64,000 nucleotides of DNA. Origin: Acidobacteriota bacterium (GTDB lineage Bacteria > Acidobacteriota > Terriglobia > 20CM-2-55-15). A program made the position numbers and the translations under genes. This document shows, one piece after another, positions 1-9,611 of the stretch. Below the pieces are notes generated by a model. The model searched no databases. It was not told the origin of the DNA and saw only the letters and a program-made list of their open reading frames with translations. The stretch's first letter is position 1, and every line of letters starts with the position of its first letter. The DNA is taken from contig JAJEEE010000041.1 of NCBI GenBank assembly GCA_022821145.1, positions 1 to 64,000 on the forward strand. Reading direction: 5' to 3'.

Positions 1-279
1 CAGGAATCCCCTACGGCGCCCGTATGTCCAATGGATTCAACGCCGAACCCGTCCAACATCGGCTAATTTGGACAGCAATGGGACCGAATAGCTGATCCCG
101 CACACGAAAACTCACGCCCGAAAAAGAATCCAGGCTGATGACGGATTTTTCAGCAGCCTGCTAGGGGTGGTTGGGAGGTTTGGCTGACATGTCACGGTGA
201 TACGTCGATACAGGCCTCAATACCTCATATAGGGCTCGCAGTCGGCAAACGAAAACGAAGCACAATGAGCTGCCCGGCG
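1..279. mobile_element. Gene-free left edge with possible insertion-sequence terminus
   Basis: No credible gene lies here. An imperfect inverted repeat, CAGGCTGATGA (131-141) against TCAGCAGCCTG (150-160), is followed by CTAG at 161-164. The string TTTTTCAGCAGCCTGC resembles the terminal inverted repeats of some transposase elements, so bases 1-164 may be the non-coding end of an insertion sequence whose transposase lies outside the window. It could equally be a terminator-like hairpin. The IS reading is inference from motif memory only. Confidence 0.3.
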
Positions 280-2625
280 CTATTCGCGCAAATCATCCAA
301 CGGATCTCCAAAGGAAAAGCGAAAAACAAGACCAACTGACAGTGCAGCGCCGGACGCCAAGCACATGCCGGCGAAAGCGAGTATCGCAACCCAACTGGGC
401 ACGGCGACGCCGCCAACGAACGATGCTCCCAGCGATTCGACTGCAACAACCGAGACTAGAATTCCGAGCAAGGCGCCGGCCAACAACAGTGGCGAAACAT
501 CCTTAATTACTTGCAGCAACAAGTCCATGCGTCGCGCTCCAAGCGCCGCCCGAACGGCCATTTCGGTTTTGCGGCGCGCCAGGTAGTGACCCGCGTGGCC
601 GACGATTCCCACCAGGGTCAAGACGAGTGCGATAATCGCCATGAACGACCCCGCGAGGGCGGCCAGACGAAGATCTGAAAGTCCTTCATCGACAACGTTA
701 GCCATCGTCTGAACGGACACGACTCCAACGCCAGCGACGGTCCTCTCCAAGACACTCCCGAGATACAGCGGGATATTGTGGTCTCCCGTCGTTCGGACGA
801 GAACCGCGCCGCCGAATCCCGGAGCTGTATCGTGCATCACGTACAGCTCAGGAGAAATCGCGGCTCGAGGCCCTTCACTTCGCACATCGGGAACGACACC
901 GATAATCTCCCTCTCGATGCCGTCGAAGTCGGCGATCAACGTGCGTCCGACCGCATTCTCGTCGAAGAACAAGGCTCGGGACAAAGTCCGGTTTACGACG
1001 GCGCTGGGTCGAGATCGCGTCGTACCATCGGCAAGATCGGACCAACCGAAGAGACGCCCACTCAGGATCCTTAGCCCCAGCGCCTCAACGTAACCGGGCG
1101 TGACGACATGCAGCAACGTTGACTGGCCAGGATCTTCCGGGTCATCCGAATACGCGCCGTGTTTTACATTGACACGCGTCCGCGATCGCGACGGAACATC
1201 GGTAATCGCGACGCCACCAGCGTCCGACCACGGAGCCAACGCAACCGCCTGAGCGATACGTCGATGCTCCGTGCTCCAACGTGGAAGCTGTTCCGCAGGA
1301 ACGAGTTCTGGAGCGAAGGGCAAGCGGTATCGTGCGACCAGCAGGTTGTTGGCCTCGAACCCCATCGACGATGAGCCCTCGGACGCATAAAGGCCACCGA
1401 CCAGAGCGAATGCCGTGCACACTAGTGCGGTAGTACTCAATGCTTCCACCGCCAGCAGTAGGTTTCCCGCGCGGCTTCCTCCCGCTATTCGGTTCGCCCC
1501 CACTAAGCTTCCCGGCTTTGTTCGCATAGCCACGATCGCCGGCAAGGCCATCGTGATTCCGATGATCACGATGGACACGATCGCGACGAACATGGTTTGT
1601 TCAAGCGTTCCGCCACTCAAATTCAAATAGGGCAACTCGGAATACTCCACACGCAAGATCAACGCCTTCACCAAAAGAAGTCCCAAGACGCTGGCCGAGC
1701 AGGCCACGAGCGCCGATTCCAAGATGATCGCGCGAACAATCGCGGCTCTCGACGATCCCAACGCGAATCTCAGTGCAATGTGACGCCGGTTCATCAGCAC
1801 TCGCGCTACGCCGAGTCGGGCGATGTCCGCCGACGCGAACAATAGGAGCACCATGGATGTCGCCACGAAAAGCAGCAGCCCACCCGGAATGCCAGCCAGG
1901 GCCTCGTCCGACAAGCGTCTGACCACAAAGTGTTGTGGCTCGCCGTTCGCTTCCAACGCAGTTAGCGCGGGGCCCACAAGTCCCGGCTCCACGCCTTGAG
2001 CCAGTCGAACGAGAGGTATCCCGGTGAATCCGCGCTCAGCCCCAGACGCCCACCATACGTCGGATTCGTTCGGGAAACGGAATCCTGCCGGCATGACGCC
2101 GACGATGTTGAATTCACCGGACATGTTGAGCCGTACCGCTTCACCGACGACATCCTCCGCCCCACCGAATTGGCTGCGCCACAACCGGAAGCTGATCGCG
2201 ACCTCACCTCCTCGACCGCTCGCATCCGATGGACGCGGTAGTCGTCCCTTTTGCGGCCGGACACCGAGGACATCGAAGAACCTCTCGGATACGGTCGCGC
2301 CGCGGAGGGGGATGTGCGTCGAACCTCGCGATAGAAGCCACTGCGTCGATGCGTAGACTGCAGACGCATCAATCGCACCCAATCGCTCTTCCCACAGCTC
2401 AACCTCAACGGAATGCATGGACAGTACGCCTGGAGCGGACGTGGTTCCCCCGCGGACGTGTGCAAGATCCGCGTGCGGGCCGGGCGTTGCGGCGGCTAGA
2501 AACGCGGAAAGAACCACGTAAACGACGACCGTTGAAGCCACGGCCAAGGTCAGGGACAATACGCCAGCCACCGTGCTTGCACGATCACGAATCAGATTCT
2601 TGGCGGCTGTTCGCAGTTCCCGCAT
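280..2625 (-). CDS. ADOP-family duplicated FtsX/MacB-like permease
   Basis: A 781-residue inner-membrane protein with a duplicated MacB/FtsX layout. TM1 lies around residues 18-40 and is followed by a periplasmic MacB_PCD-like domain. An FtsX core of three helices spans about 245-355. A second TM (about 390-410), a second periplasmic domain and a second FtsX core (about 660-775) follow. The second core opens with a cytoplasmic RRKTEMAVRAALGA segment typical of FtsX permeases. This two-in-one form without its own ATPase is the 'acidobacterial duplicated orphan permease' type; the substrate is unknown. It lacks the PadR-like helix-turn-helix some relatives carry at the N-terminus. The base composition is visibly less GC-rich than the central part of the window. 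Confidence 0.9.
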   Translation of the reverse strand: MRELRTAAKNLIRDRASTVAGVLSLTLAVASTVVVYVVLSAFLAAATPGPHADLAHVRGGTTSAPGVLSMHSVEVELWEERLGAIDASAVYASTQWLLSRGSTHIPLRGATVSERFFDVLGVRPQKGRLPRPSDASGRGGEVAISFRLWRSQFGGAEDVVGEAVRLNMSGEFNIVGVMPAGFRFPNESDVWWASGAERGFTGIPLVRLAQGVEPGLVGPALTALEANGEPQHFVVRRLSDEALAGIPGGLLLFVATSMVLLLFASADIARLGVARVLMNRRHIALRFALGSSRAAIVRAIILESALVACSASVLGLLLVKALILRVEYSELPYLNLSGGTLEQTMFVAIVSIVIIGITMALPAIVAMRTKPGSLVGANRIAGGSRAGNLLLAVEALSTTALVCTAFALVGGLYASEGSSSMGFEANNLLVARYRLPFAPELVPAEQLPRWSTEHRRIAQAVALAPWSDAGGVAITDVPSRSRTRVNVKHGAYSDDPEDPGQSTLLHVVTPGYVEALGLRILSGRLFGWSDLADGTTRSRPSAVVNRTLSRALFFDENAVGRTLIADFDGIEREIIGVVPDVRSEGPRAAISPELYVMHDTAPGFGGAVLVRTTGDHNIPLYLGSVLERTVAGVGVVSVQTMANVVDEGLSDLRLAALAGSFMAIIALVLTLVGIVGHAGHYLARRKTEMAVRAALGARRMDLLLQVIKDVSPLLLAGALLGILVSVVAVESLGASFVGGVAVPSWVAILAFAGMCLASGAALSVGLVFRFSFGDPLDDLRE

Positions 2626-2768
2626 GGATCATCCAGCTGTAGCCGTTTAGTAATTATCCGACAGTCCGCCCCAAAAGTGAGGAGGGGGCACCGGGGTCTC
2701 CGGTAGATTGGCAAATGCCGCGAAAACCAACTACGAGGAGACGATCCATGTCTTCGCCATTTCGGGAA

Positions 2769-4541
2769 TCAACGAACCACCCGTACATCAACGTGTTCGC
2801 GCCCGTTCTCGCCCACGCGTACGATCTGGCCTCGACCCTCGATACTGGCGATATATTCCGGATCCAGCCACGCGTTGACCGCGATGCGCTCCCAAGCGAA
2901 CACACGGTACTCGCCGGGTGCGATCGCATCGAACGTCAGAAAACCACGCTCGTCTGTCCATCCGGTCCGGTGGAGATCGGGTTGATGGCGGCGTGCCACA
3001 TCGGGAACGGCAGCCACAAAGACGGTGCCCTCTGACTGGCCAAGCGCCTCGACGGCGACTGAGAGGCTGCCGGAGGATCGGCGGAGCACGATCGTGAGCG
3101 GTTGCGCGGCCCAACTCCGGTCGACGCGGAACTCGGCAGCCGACGCGTCGATCGCACCAAGGCGCGCCGAGTCCACGTACCATCCTGCCGGAAGTCCATC
3201 CGGCATCCCTCGACTACTCAAGCCGGTCACGATGAGCCGATAGTCGCCTTCCGGTACATGAGTGATGGTGAAGGCGCCATCTTCGTCCAGTTCAACCGGA
3301 TGCGGTTGGTTCGTCGACAGGCCAGGTCCCCTAATGGCCACGAACAGTCCCTCGGGCAGCATACCTCCGTCGGCTGCCTCCACCGTGCCTGACACGGCGA
3401 CAACCTCGGGCACGATCTCGACCCCCTCCACGTCGTCGTTGATGATGGTGACTTGCACGTGGTCGACCAACCGGTCTGGATCGAGATTGGGCTGCACTGG
3501 CACCGGCATAGGCGGGCGACCGGAAATGTGTGACGGCACTGTGCCCGCCTGCTCGCTTGCCGTCAGGATCACATTGATGTCATAGGTTCCAGGTGCGAGA
3601 TTGCGGATCTCGAACGAGCCGTCGTCCTCGATTCGTCGGAAAGGCTGGAGGCGGATCGCCCTCGACGACAGCGCGAAGTATGACGGACGCCGGCCCAGCG
3701 ACATCGGGTCGACGACCGCGCCACGAATGCTGAAACCCGGTTCCAGCGGCATGACGATCTGAACAAAGTTCTCGCGTCCGTAGTCAACGTCGATCCGGAC
3801 GGCTTGCAGCAGATCAGACGTGTTCGGATAGTAGATGGGCAACAGTCCGTCGCCGCCGGAATTCCCTGGCACCTGCCCGGTCGTGATCGCCGCCCGCACT
3901 GCTTCCGGCAATGTTTCGAAGGCGTCGCTGTCTTGAATGCGCGCCAAGGAGTCGTCAAGCTTGACATTGGACGGCGGCGTTGCCCGAACGACATATCGAC
4001 CGGGATGAAGGCCCTCGAAACGGAAATTGCCGCCGTCGCTCGTAGTGACTAGTTCGATCGGCATCCACATCCACCGGTACCGGATCTCGTCGTACACGTG
4101 GCGGAATGCCCGCACCGGCGCGTCCGCAACGCCCTGTCGCTCGATGTTGAGCACCGTGCCGGAGATCACGCCGGCCGGGCCCATCAGCAGCGTCACGCCT
4201 TCGACACTTTGACCCGACCTCACGAGAACGCTTCGCGTTACCGTGCTGACGAAACCTTCCGTCGCGTCCACGTAACCGTCCCGTCGCGGAACCAACTGGT
4301 ACTCGCCGGCTTCGAGGCGTGAGAATACGAAGTTCCCCGTCCTTGCCGTTGAGGCTTCGATCGTCCTTGCCGCACCACCTCCCGTGCGGGGTGTCAGGCT
4401 CACCTGCGCGTTGACCAACGGGGCATTGTTCCTGACGTCACGCACGGTGCCTCGAATCGACCCGAACTCCGATCCCGACTGTGCCAGGGCGCCTACGGAA
4501 GATGACACAATGAACGTCAGAACAATCACCGAACGCGACAT
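2769..4541 (-). CDS. Secreted protein with repeated carboxypeptidase-regulatory-like domains
   Basis: A 590-residue exported protein. The ORF opens at 4649, but I place the start at 4541. There ATG follows a perfect GGAGG by six bases and begins a signal peptide (MSRSVIVLTFIVSS...ALAQ). At least four beta-sandwich units can be seen. Each has a GxVxG/IRGTV-type opening strand and a closing G-x-F-x-F/I...L-x-PGxY/GDYR strand (for example LEAGEYQL, LAPGTYDI, VPEGDYRL, IAPGEYRV). This is the transthyretin-like fold common in large secreted Acidobacteriota proteins. No peptidase or TonB barrel is present. The role is unknown; surface or carbohydrate binding is a guess. It is codirectional with the ADOP permease, with a gap of about 140 bp. 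Confidence 0.8.
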   Translation of the reverse strand: MSRSVIVLTFIVSSSVGALAQSGSEFGSIRGTVRDVRNNAPLVNAQVSLTPRTGGGAARTIEASTARTGNFVFSRLEAGEYQLVPRRDGYVDATEGFVSTVTRSVLVRSGQSVEGVTLLMGPAGVISGTVLNIERQGVADAPVRAFRHVYDEIRYRWMWMPIELVTTSDGGNFRFEGLHPGRYVVRATPPSNVKLDDSLARIQDSDAFETLPEAVRAAITTGQVPGNSGGDGLLPIYYPNTSDLLQAVRIDVDYGRENFVQIVMPLEPGFSIRGAVVDPMSLGRRPSYFALSSRAIRLQPFRRIEDDGSFEIRNLAPGTYDINVILTASEQAGTVPSHISGRPPMPVPVQPNLDPDRLVDHVQVTIINDDVEGVEIVPEVVAVSGTVEAADGGMLPEGLFVAIRGPGLSTNQPHPVELDEDGAFTITHVPEGDYRLIVTGLSSRGMPDGLPAGWYVDSARLGAIDASAAEFRVDRSWAAQPLTIVLRRSSGSLSVAVEALGQSEGTVFVAAVPDVARRHQPDLHRTGWTDERGFLTFDAIAPGEYRVFAWERIAVNAWLDPEYIASIEGRGQIVRVGENGREHVDVRVVR

Positions 4542-4867
4542 CCATAACCTCCGGCTAGGGTCTTTCCGAAAGGTCAGTCGGCGACAGTGCGAACCTATCT
4601 TCCGCCCGCGCACGCGTCGGAAACGAATGCAACACGACGTGTTGCTCACTCATGATACGATTTGCCCCATAATTGTTGCGAAGGAACCGGTCGAAGTGTC
4701 AGGTTGGCCGACGTGCCGGCGGCGTTGGCGTGAGTCGATGGGCACACACGCACCCGCATCGCAACCCGGCGCGCTGGCCAACCTGAATGTGGCATCGGTG
4801 TAACCCCAAATTCGCTTGTCTACGGTGAATGTTCGCCGCTGAGTCCGGAAAGTCAACGAATAAAGAG
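4542..4867. other. Intergenic stretch upstream of the regulatory-like protein
   Basis: About 326 bp lie between the start of the secreted protein and the integrase relic. It must hold the secreted protein's promoter on the minus strand. I see no coding potential, RNA gene or strong hairpin. Confidence 0.5.
4548..4552 (-). promoter_or_regulatory. Shine-Dalgarno deciding the start at 4541
   Basis: On the minus strand GGAGG stands six bases before ATG 4541. This supports the internal start directly ahead of a signal peptide and rejects the upstream in-frame start at 4649. Confidence 0.7.
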
Positions 4868-5146
4868 TCAACAAGCAGTATCGTTCGCCCTTAACGGTCG
4901 GAACGCCGACGTGTCGGCAGCTTGCCAGACGAGCGCTTTTGCGTCGGTCTCCTCGCCCGTCTTGAGCCGATCCAGGAAATCCGCCCATTCCTGCATCATC
5001 CGCCGCCGCTCCGGCAGAAACGCCGTCCGGTTGTAGGCCCGTCCGTTGGGATCCCTGACGGCGTGGGCCAACTGATGCTCGATGAAGTCCGATCCGGACG
5101 CCGCCCGGCGCAAAGGCCAGGAGCATAGGGCATCACCTCGAAACAA
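4868..5146 (-). pseudogene. C-terminal relic of a tyrosine (P4-type) integrase
   Basis: The 92-codon frame ends with the C-terminal block of P4-like phage/island integrases. A segment like IEHQLAHA precedes AYNRT, which carries the catalytic tyrosine, and is followed by LPERRRMMQEWADFLD. Full integrases are about 400 residues. The DNA-binding domain and most of the catalytic domain (first Arg, His-x-x-Arg box) are missing, and the frame upstream is broken. This is therefore a remnant of an integrated element. No tRNA lies beside it. The neighbouring gene-poor region and repeats fit a decayed island. Confidence 0.75.
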
Positions 5147-5924
5147 TCGGGATATGCCCCGGAATGTCGCCCCCAGAATGCCCCGGCTGTCAACGGCTTT
5201 CGTGCGAGCGTGTCAGCGCAAGATATAGCCTATATCACACATATAAGACAGTTAATGGGACACATCGGGACAGCTTCGCACGTCGATGGATACGCCTCTA
5301 ATCCACATCGATCCCTGCGGGAACACTCGGACCGGCGCCCGGCGCCGGAGACCCCTTCGCCGCCTCGACGGCCGTCCCGGCCCGCGCGCCGCCCGTCTCG
5401 ACGTCGCCGCCCTCCACGGCCGCCAACCCCATGACGGCCGCGGCGAGGCCCTCGGAGTCGATTCCCTCCTGGCCCAAGCCCCTTTCGCCGTTGATAATCG
5501 CCACCGGGGCCGGTGGACGCTGTGGGTCAGGCCGTCTTCGGGCTGTCCAAGCCGAGGTGGGCGCGCCGGGGCGTCCTCGGCGGCGGCGGCGTCCATGGGC
5601 CTCTTCCAGACGGCCGTCCCGGCCGATCCGGCCAGCCGCCTCCCCAAGCCGTTCGACGGCTTCCGATTCCAGGCCGGTGTAAGATGGATCCCGGATGGAG
5701 GTCCTCGGTCTCGCCGACTACGGAGTCCAGGTGCGGGAAGACGTTCCCGGAGATGCCTCGAACGACACGAAAGACGTTCAGAAACAGCCCGGACAGTGTG
5801 CCGCCGTACTATGCCGAATGGTGGGTGAAGCGAGGGAACGCGACACCGCGTGTAAATATAAGTGACTCTCTGTCAATCACTTATGAGGACTCCTTGCCGG
5901 ACAAGGCGGCCTCCGGGCCGCCGC
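5147..5924. other. Gene-poor stretch, possible decayed coding remnants
   Basis: Nearly 780 bp without a convincing gene. A minus-strand frame (5298-5504) has coding-like Ala/Gly/Glu composition but no recognised motif and no clear start, and the plus-strand ORFs look like shadows. The stretch between an integrase relic and a repeat array probably represents degraded mobile-element DNA. The last 25 bases (GACAAGGCGGCCTCCGGGCC...) resemble the end of the third repeat unit downstream. Confidence 0.4.
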
Positions 5925-6734
5925 GTCAGCACGACGAGATCTCGCAAACGGCCGACACCGTGGACGAAGAGATCATTTTCTTGGACTGACGCCTCGGCTC
6001 CGCCTCGTTGTCCAGTCGCGGCGAGGAACGCCGCGCCTACTATTGGAGCGTCCCGCCAGGTGGCGGCGAAACACCGAGCGCCATGCCAACCCACGGAAGA
6101 CATGCGAAACATCGTCCCATTCCCCATGGTACCGGCGGCGTCCGTCGCCGCGTCAGCAAGACGAGATCTTGCCAGGGGCCGACACCGTGAACGAAGAGAT
6201 CATTTTCTTGGACTGACGCCTCGCTGCGCTCGTTGTCCAGTCGCGGCGAGGAACGCCGCGCCTACTATCGGAGCGTCCCGCAAGGTGGCGGCGAAACACC
6301 GAGCGCCATGCCAAGCCACGGAAGACATGCGAAACATCGTCCCATTCCCCATGGTACCCGCGGCCTCCGGGCCGCCGCGTCAGCAAGACGAGATCTTGCC
6401 AGGGGCCGACACCGTGAACGAAGAGATCATTTTCTTGGACTGACGCCTCGGCGTCCGCCTCGTTGTCCAGTCGCGGCGAGGAACGCCGCGCCTACTATTG
6501 GAGCGTCCCGCAAGGTGGCGGCGAAACACCGAGCGCCATGCCAACCCACGGACGGCATGCGAAACATCGTCCCATTCCCCATGGTACCCGCGGCGTCCGT
6601 CGCCGCGGGTGGACAAGGCGGCCTCCGGGCCTCCGCGTCAGCAAGACGAGATCTTGCAGGGGCCGACACCGTGAACGAAGCGATCATTTTCTTGGACTGA
6701 CGCCACGCTGCGCTCGTTGTCCAGTCGCGGCGCT
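5925..6734 (+). repeat. Tandem array of ~227-bp structured repeats (3 full copies plus 1 partial)
   Basis: Units begin with GTCAGCA(A/C)GACGAGATC at 5925, 6152, 6379 and 6637. The first two are 227 bp, the third is 258 bp with a GGTGGACAAGGCGGCC-type insertion, and the fourth breaks off at the asnS stop codon. Each contains the core GAAGAGATCATTTTCTTGG (GAAGCGATC in the fourth), then TTGTCCAGTC. The three full units then carry a hairpin CGCGGCG-AGGAA-CGCCGCG, and they end in a second hairpin that differs between copies by paired changes (GCGGCC-TCCG-GGCCGC in one, GCGGCG-TCCGT-CGCCGC in others). The length is not a multiple of three and the frame shifts between units, so it is not coding. Related copies occur at 26.3-26.57 kb, so this is a dispersed family. 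Confidence 0.85.
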
Positions 6735-8036
6735 TCACGGCCTCAGTCGATAGAGCATCCGCGGGAACGGGATCGTCTCCCGTACGTGGTCGAGGCCGCA
6801 GATCCAGGCGACCACGCGCTCGACGCCCATGCCGAAGCCGCCGTGCGGCACCGAACCGAACTTCCGCAGATCGAGGTACCAGTCGAAGACCTCCCGGTCG
6901 AGGCCGTGTTCGTCCAGCCGTTGGGCGAGAAGCGCGTAGCTGGATGTCCGCTGCCCGCCACCGATGATCTCGCCGTATCCCTCCGGCGCCAGCACGTCCA
7001 GGCACAGCGCGACCTCCGGCCGCTCCGGATCGGGTTCCATGTAGAAAGCCTTGATCGAGGAGGGGTAGCGGTGGACGATGACCGGCCGGTCGAACGCCTC
7101 GGACAGCAGGGTCTCGTCCCCGCCGCCGAAGTCGCCGCCCCACTCGATATCGGACCCCTTTGTCCGCAGGATGTCGAGCGCCTCGTCGTAGGCGATTCTC
7201 GGGAATGGCGGCGCCACGGCTTCCAGCGGCGCCGGGTCGCGTTCCAGCGTCTTCAACTCGTCGAGCCGCCGTTCCAGGACGCGGCCGACGATGTGCGTCA
7301 CGAAACGCTCGGCGAGGTCCATCACGTCGTCGACGGTCGCGTACGCCACCTCGGGCTCCACCATCCAGAATTCCGTCAGGTGGCGGCGGGTCTTGGATTT
7401 TTCGGCGCGGAACGTCGGACCGAAGTTGTAGACCCTGCCCAGCGCCATGGCCGTTGCCTCGCTGTATAACTGGCCGGACTGGGTAAGGAACGCCTCTTCC
7501 TCGAAGTAGTCGACCGGGAACAGCGTCGTGGTGCCCTCGCACGCGGCGGGCGTCAGGATCGGCGTGTCGCACAACGTGAACCCGTCGTCGTCGAGGAACT
7601 CGCGCGCGGCGCGAACCACTTCGTGCCGTATTCTCAGGATCGCCCGTTGGCGCGTCGAGCGCAGCCACAGGTGCCGCTTGTCCATCAGGAACTCGACGCC
7701 GTGCCCCTTCGGCGTGATCGGGAACGCGTCCTCGGGCGGAATGATCTGCAGGGGCTCGATCGCGGTCACGCTCATCTCGTAACCGCCCGGGGCGCGCTCG
7801 TCGGCGCGGACGGTTCCCGTGATCGTCAGCGACGATTCGTGGGTCAACTCGCCGGCCGCCGCGAACGTCGCCTCCGGCACGGACTTCTTGAATACCACGG
7901 CCTGAAGGTATCCCGTTCCGTCGCGCACGATCAGGAAGCGCAGCTTGCCGCTCGACCGCTTGTTGTGCAGCCAGCACCGGACGGTGACCTCGCCGCCGAC
8001 GTGGCTTCCGATGTCTTCGATGTAGGGGGTTGTCAT
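6735..8036 (-). CDS. asnS: Asparaginyl-tRNA synthetase
   Basis: A 433-residue class IIb aminoacyl-tRNA synthetase that charges tRNA-Asn in the cytoplasm. The N-terminal OB fold (about 15-100) binds the anticodon. Class II motif 2 appears as [17 protein letters not shown] and motif 3 as [11 protein letters not shown] near the C-terminus. The long ORF to 9731 is an artefact of GC-rich sequence. The true start is ATG 8036 ([10 protein letters not shown]), which fits the family length. The stop codon sits at the edge of the tandem repeat array, so the transcript would run straight into the repeats. It is divergent from the TPR protein gene at 8094. Confidence 0.95.
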   Translation of the reverse strand: MTTPYIEDIGSHVGGEVTVRCWLHNKRSSGKLRFLIVRDGTGYLQAVVFKKSVPEATFAAAGELTHESSLTITGTVRADERAPGGYEMSVTAIEPLQIIPPEDAFPITPKGHGVEFLMDKRHLWLRSTRQRAILRIRHEVVRAAREFLDDDGFTLCDTPILTPAACEGTTTLFPVDYFEEEAFLTQSGQLYSEATAMALGRVYNFGPTFRAEKSKTRRHLTEFWMVEPEVAYATVDDVMDLAERFVTHIVGRVLERRLDELKTLERDPAPLEAVAPPFPRIAYDEALDILRTKGSDIEWGGDFGGGDETLLSEAFDRPVIVHRYPSSIKAFYMEPDPERPEVALCLDVLAPEGYGEIIGGGQRTSSYALLAQRLDEHGLDREVFDWYLDLRKFGSVPHGGFGMGVERVVAWICGLDHVRETIPFPRMLYRLRP

Positions 8037-8057
8037 TCGCGCTCCCAACCCGAGCCA

Positions 8058-8086
8058 TGCACAATTCCGACACGGGCTGATATGAT
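8058..8086 (+). promoter_or_regulatory. Sigma-70-like promoter, probable leaderless start
   Basis: TGCACA (8058-8063), a 17-bp spacer and TATGAT (8081-8086) form a good promoter. The -10 ends seven bases before ATG 8094, so transcription would begin at or next to the start codon. Confidence 0.6.
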
Positions 8087-8093
8087 CCTGTTC

Positions 8094-9611
8094 ATGATGC
8101 GTCCTCGCATCGCGGCGCTGTGGGCCGCGGCGGCTCTTGCGGTTCCGGGGCCGTCCGCCGTTGGGCAGTTGAACTCCGGCGTCGGGTCCAGCGCCGTCGT
8201 CGACCGCGACATCCGCGTGTTCACGGTCACGGCCGCGCTGAACGCCGCGGGCTTCGACGTCGATTTCGCTCCACAGTATCACCCGGTCCGGCAGGCCGTC
8301 CGACAACAACTCGAAGATCTCGACGCCGGCCTGCGGGACCGGCTGGCGGCATTCTACTCGGAACACCGTGGCGACACGCCCGACGAGGACGAACTGGCGC
8401 GCTACGTGTCCCTGGCGCTGAGCCTGACTTTCCCGCCGGCCATGGATCTGGCGGTCGAAGGCATGTTCGTGCCGCCCGACGCCCGGGACCTGACCGGCTT
8501 CGTCCCGCTGCTCAACGAATTCTACGACGCGGCCGGGATCAGCCGGCTCTGGGTTCAGTTGGCGCCGGCCTACGACGCGGTCCTGGATTCGATGGGCGGC
8601 CGATTGCGCCAGGCCGTCGTGCAGTCGGAGGCCTACCTGCGCGTTCCGGCCGGTTCGACCGGGGGACGCCGGCTGGTCGCCTACCTGGAGCTGTCCGCCC
8701 CGATCAACAGCGTGCACGTCCGCAACTATCCCGAGAGCCTCTACATGGTCTTCGGCTACACGGCGGACATCCCGATCGAGGAGGTGCGGCACGCCTATCT
8801 CCACCTGGTCCTGGATCCGGTCATCGACGCCAACCGCGAGGAGCTGGAAGCCGTGGAGGGCATGTCCGACTGGCTCGCCGGAATCGAAGGCGTCCGGGCC
8901 GAGTACGCGGACGACTTCGGCATCATGGTGCGCGAGTCCCTGATCCGCGCGGTCGAGTTGCGCCTCGACCGGGATCCCGACGGGGTCGTGGCGCGCCTGG
9001 ACGCGGCCTATCGATCCGGACTGCTTCTGGCCCCGTATTTCATGGATCGCTTGTCCGAATTCGAGCAGACGCCGGTCGGAATCCGGGAGTACTTCGTCGA
9101 CATGGCGCTGGAGCTGGACGACGGGGCGGAACGGGCGCGCTTCGACGACCGATTCCACGCGATCGAGGCCGCCGCCGCCGCGCCGCCGCGGGCCGAGGTC
9201 CCGGCGCCGCCTCCGTCCGATCCCGTGCGGGACCTGTTGCTGGCCGGGCAGGACGCTTTCAACTCGGGGGACGACCCCGCCGCCCGGACCGCGTTCGAGA
9301 CCGTGTTGGAGGAGTTCGATCCGTTGAACGGACCCGCCCTGTACGGCATGGCGCTTCTGGCGAGCCGCGAGGGCGATCCCGCTTCGGCGCGGACCTATTT
9401 CGGACAGACCGTCCGGAGCGATTCGGCCGAGCCGGCGATGCGCGCCTGGTCCCATGTGTTCCTCGGCCGCATCCTGGACATCGAGTGCGACCGGGAGGCG
9501 GCGCTGGACGAGTACCGGGCGGCCGTGGCCGTCGGGGACGACACCAACGGGGCCGATGACGCGGCGCGGAACGCCATCGAGGAGCCGTTTGGCGGCGGTT
9601 GCGGGATCTGA
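8094..9611 (+). CDS. Secreted protein of unknown function with C-terminal TPR-like region
   Basis: About 505 residues. The start is placed at ATG 8094 (or 8097) because the upstream in-frame ATG 8082 lies inside the -10 box. A signal peptide ([25 protein letters not shown]) is followed by a mostly helical domain of about 330 residues that I do not recognise. It contains [10 protein letters not shown] and [13 protein letters not shown]. An Ala/Pro-rich linker and tetratricopeptide-like helices at about 385-495 follow. It probably acts in the periplasm, and its partners are unknown. It overlaps the next gene by 23 bp, so the two are likely co-translated. Confidence 0.7.
   Translation: MMRPRIAALWAAAALAVPGPSAVGQLNSGVGSSAVVDRDIRVFTVTAALNAAGFDVDFAPQYHPVRQAVRQQLEDLDAGLRDRLAAFYSEHRGDTPDEDELARYVSLALSLTFPPAMDLAVEGMFVPPDARDLTGFVPLLNEFYDAAGISRLWVQLAPAYDAVLDSMGGRLRQAVVQSEAYLRVPAGSTGGRRLVAYLELSAPINSVHVRNYPESLYMVFGYTADIPIEEVRHAYLHLVLDPVIDANREELEAVEGMSDWLAGIEGVRAEYADDFGIMVRESLIRAVELRLDRDPDGVVARLDAAYRSGLLLAPYFMDRLSEFEQTPVGIREYFVDMALELDDGAERARFDDRFHAIEAAAAAPPRAEVPAPPPSDPVRDLLLAGQDAFNSGDDPAARTAFETVLEEFDPLNGPALYGMALLASREGDPASARTYFGQTVRSDSAEPAMRAWSHVFLGRILDIECDREAALDEYRAAVAVGDDTNGADDAARNAIEEPFGGGCGI

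Noticed and set aside
4868-5146. Functional integrase with adjacent attachment site
   Set aside because: Only the C-terminal tail is present and no tRNA or direct repeat that could be an att site is beside it.
5862-6443. 193-aa ORF with repeated peptide across the tandem repeats
   Set aside because: The unit length of 227 bp is not a multiple of three, so each unit is read in a different frame; no start signal or known motif.
5925-6734. CRISPR array
   Set aside because: Units are about 227 bp and nearly identical throughout, with no alternating short repeats and unique spacers and no cas genes.
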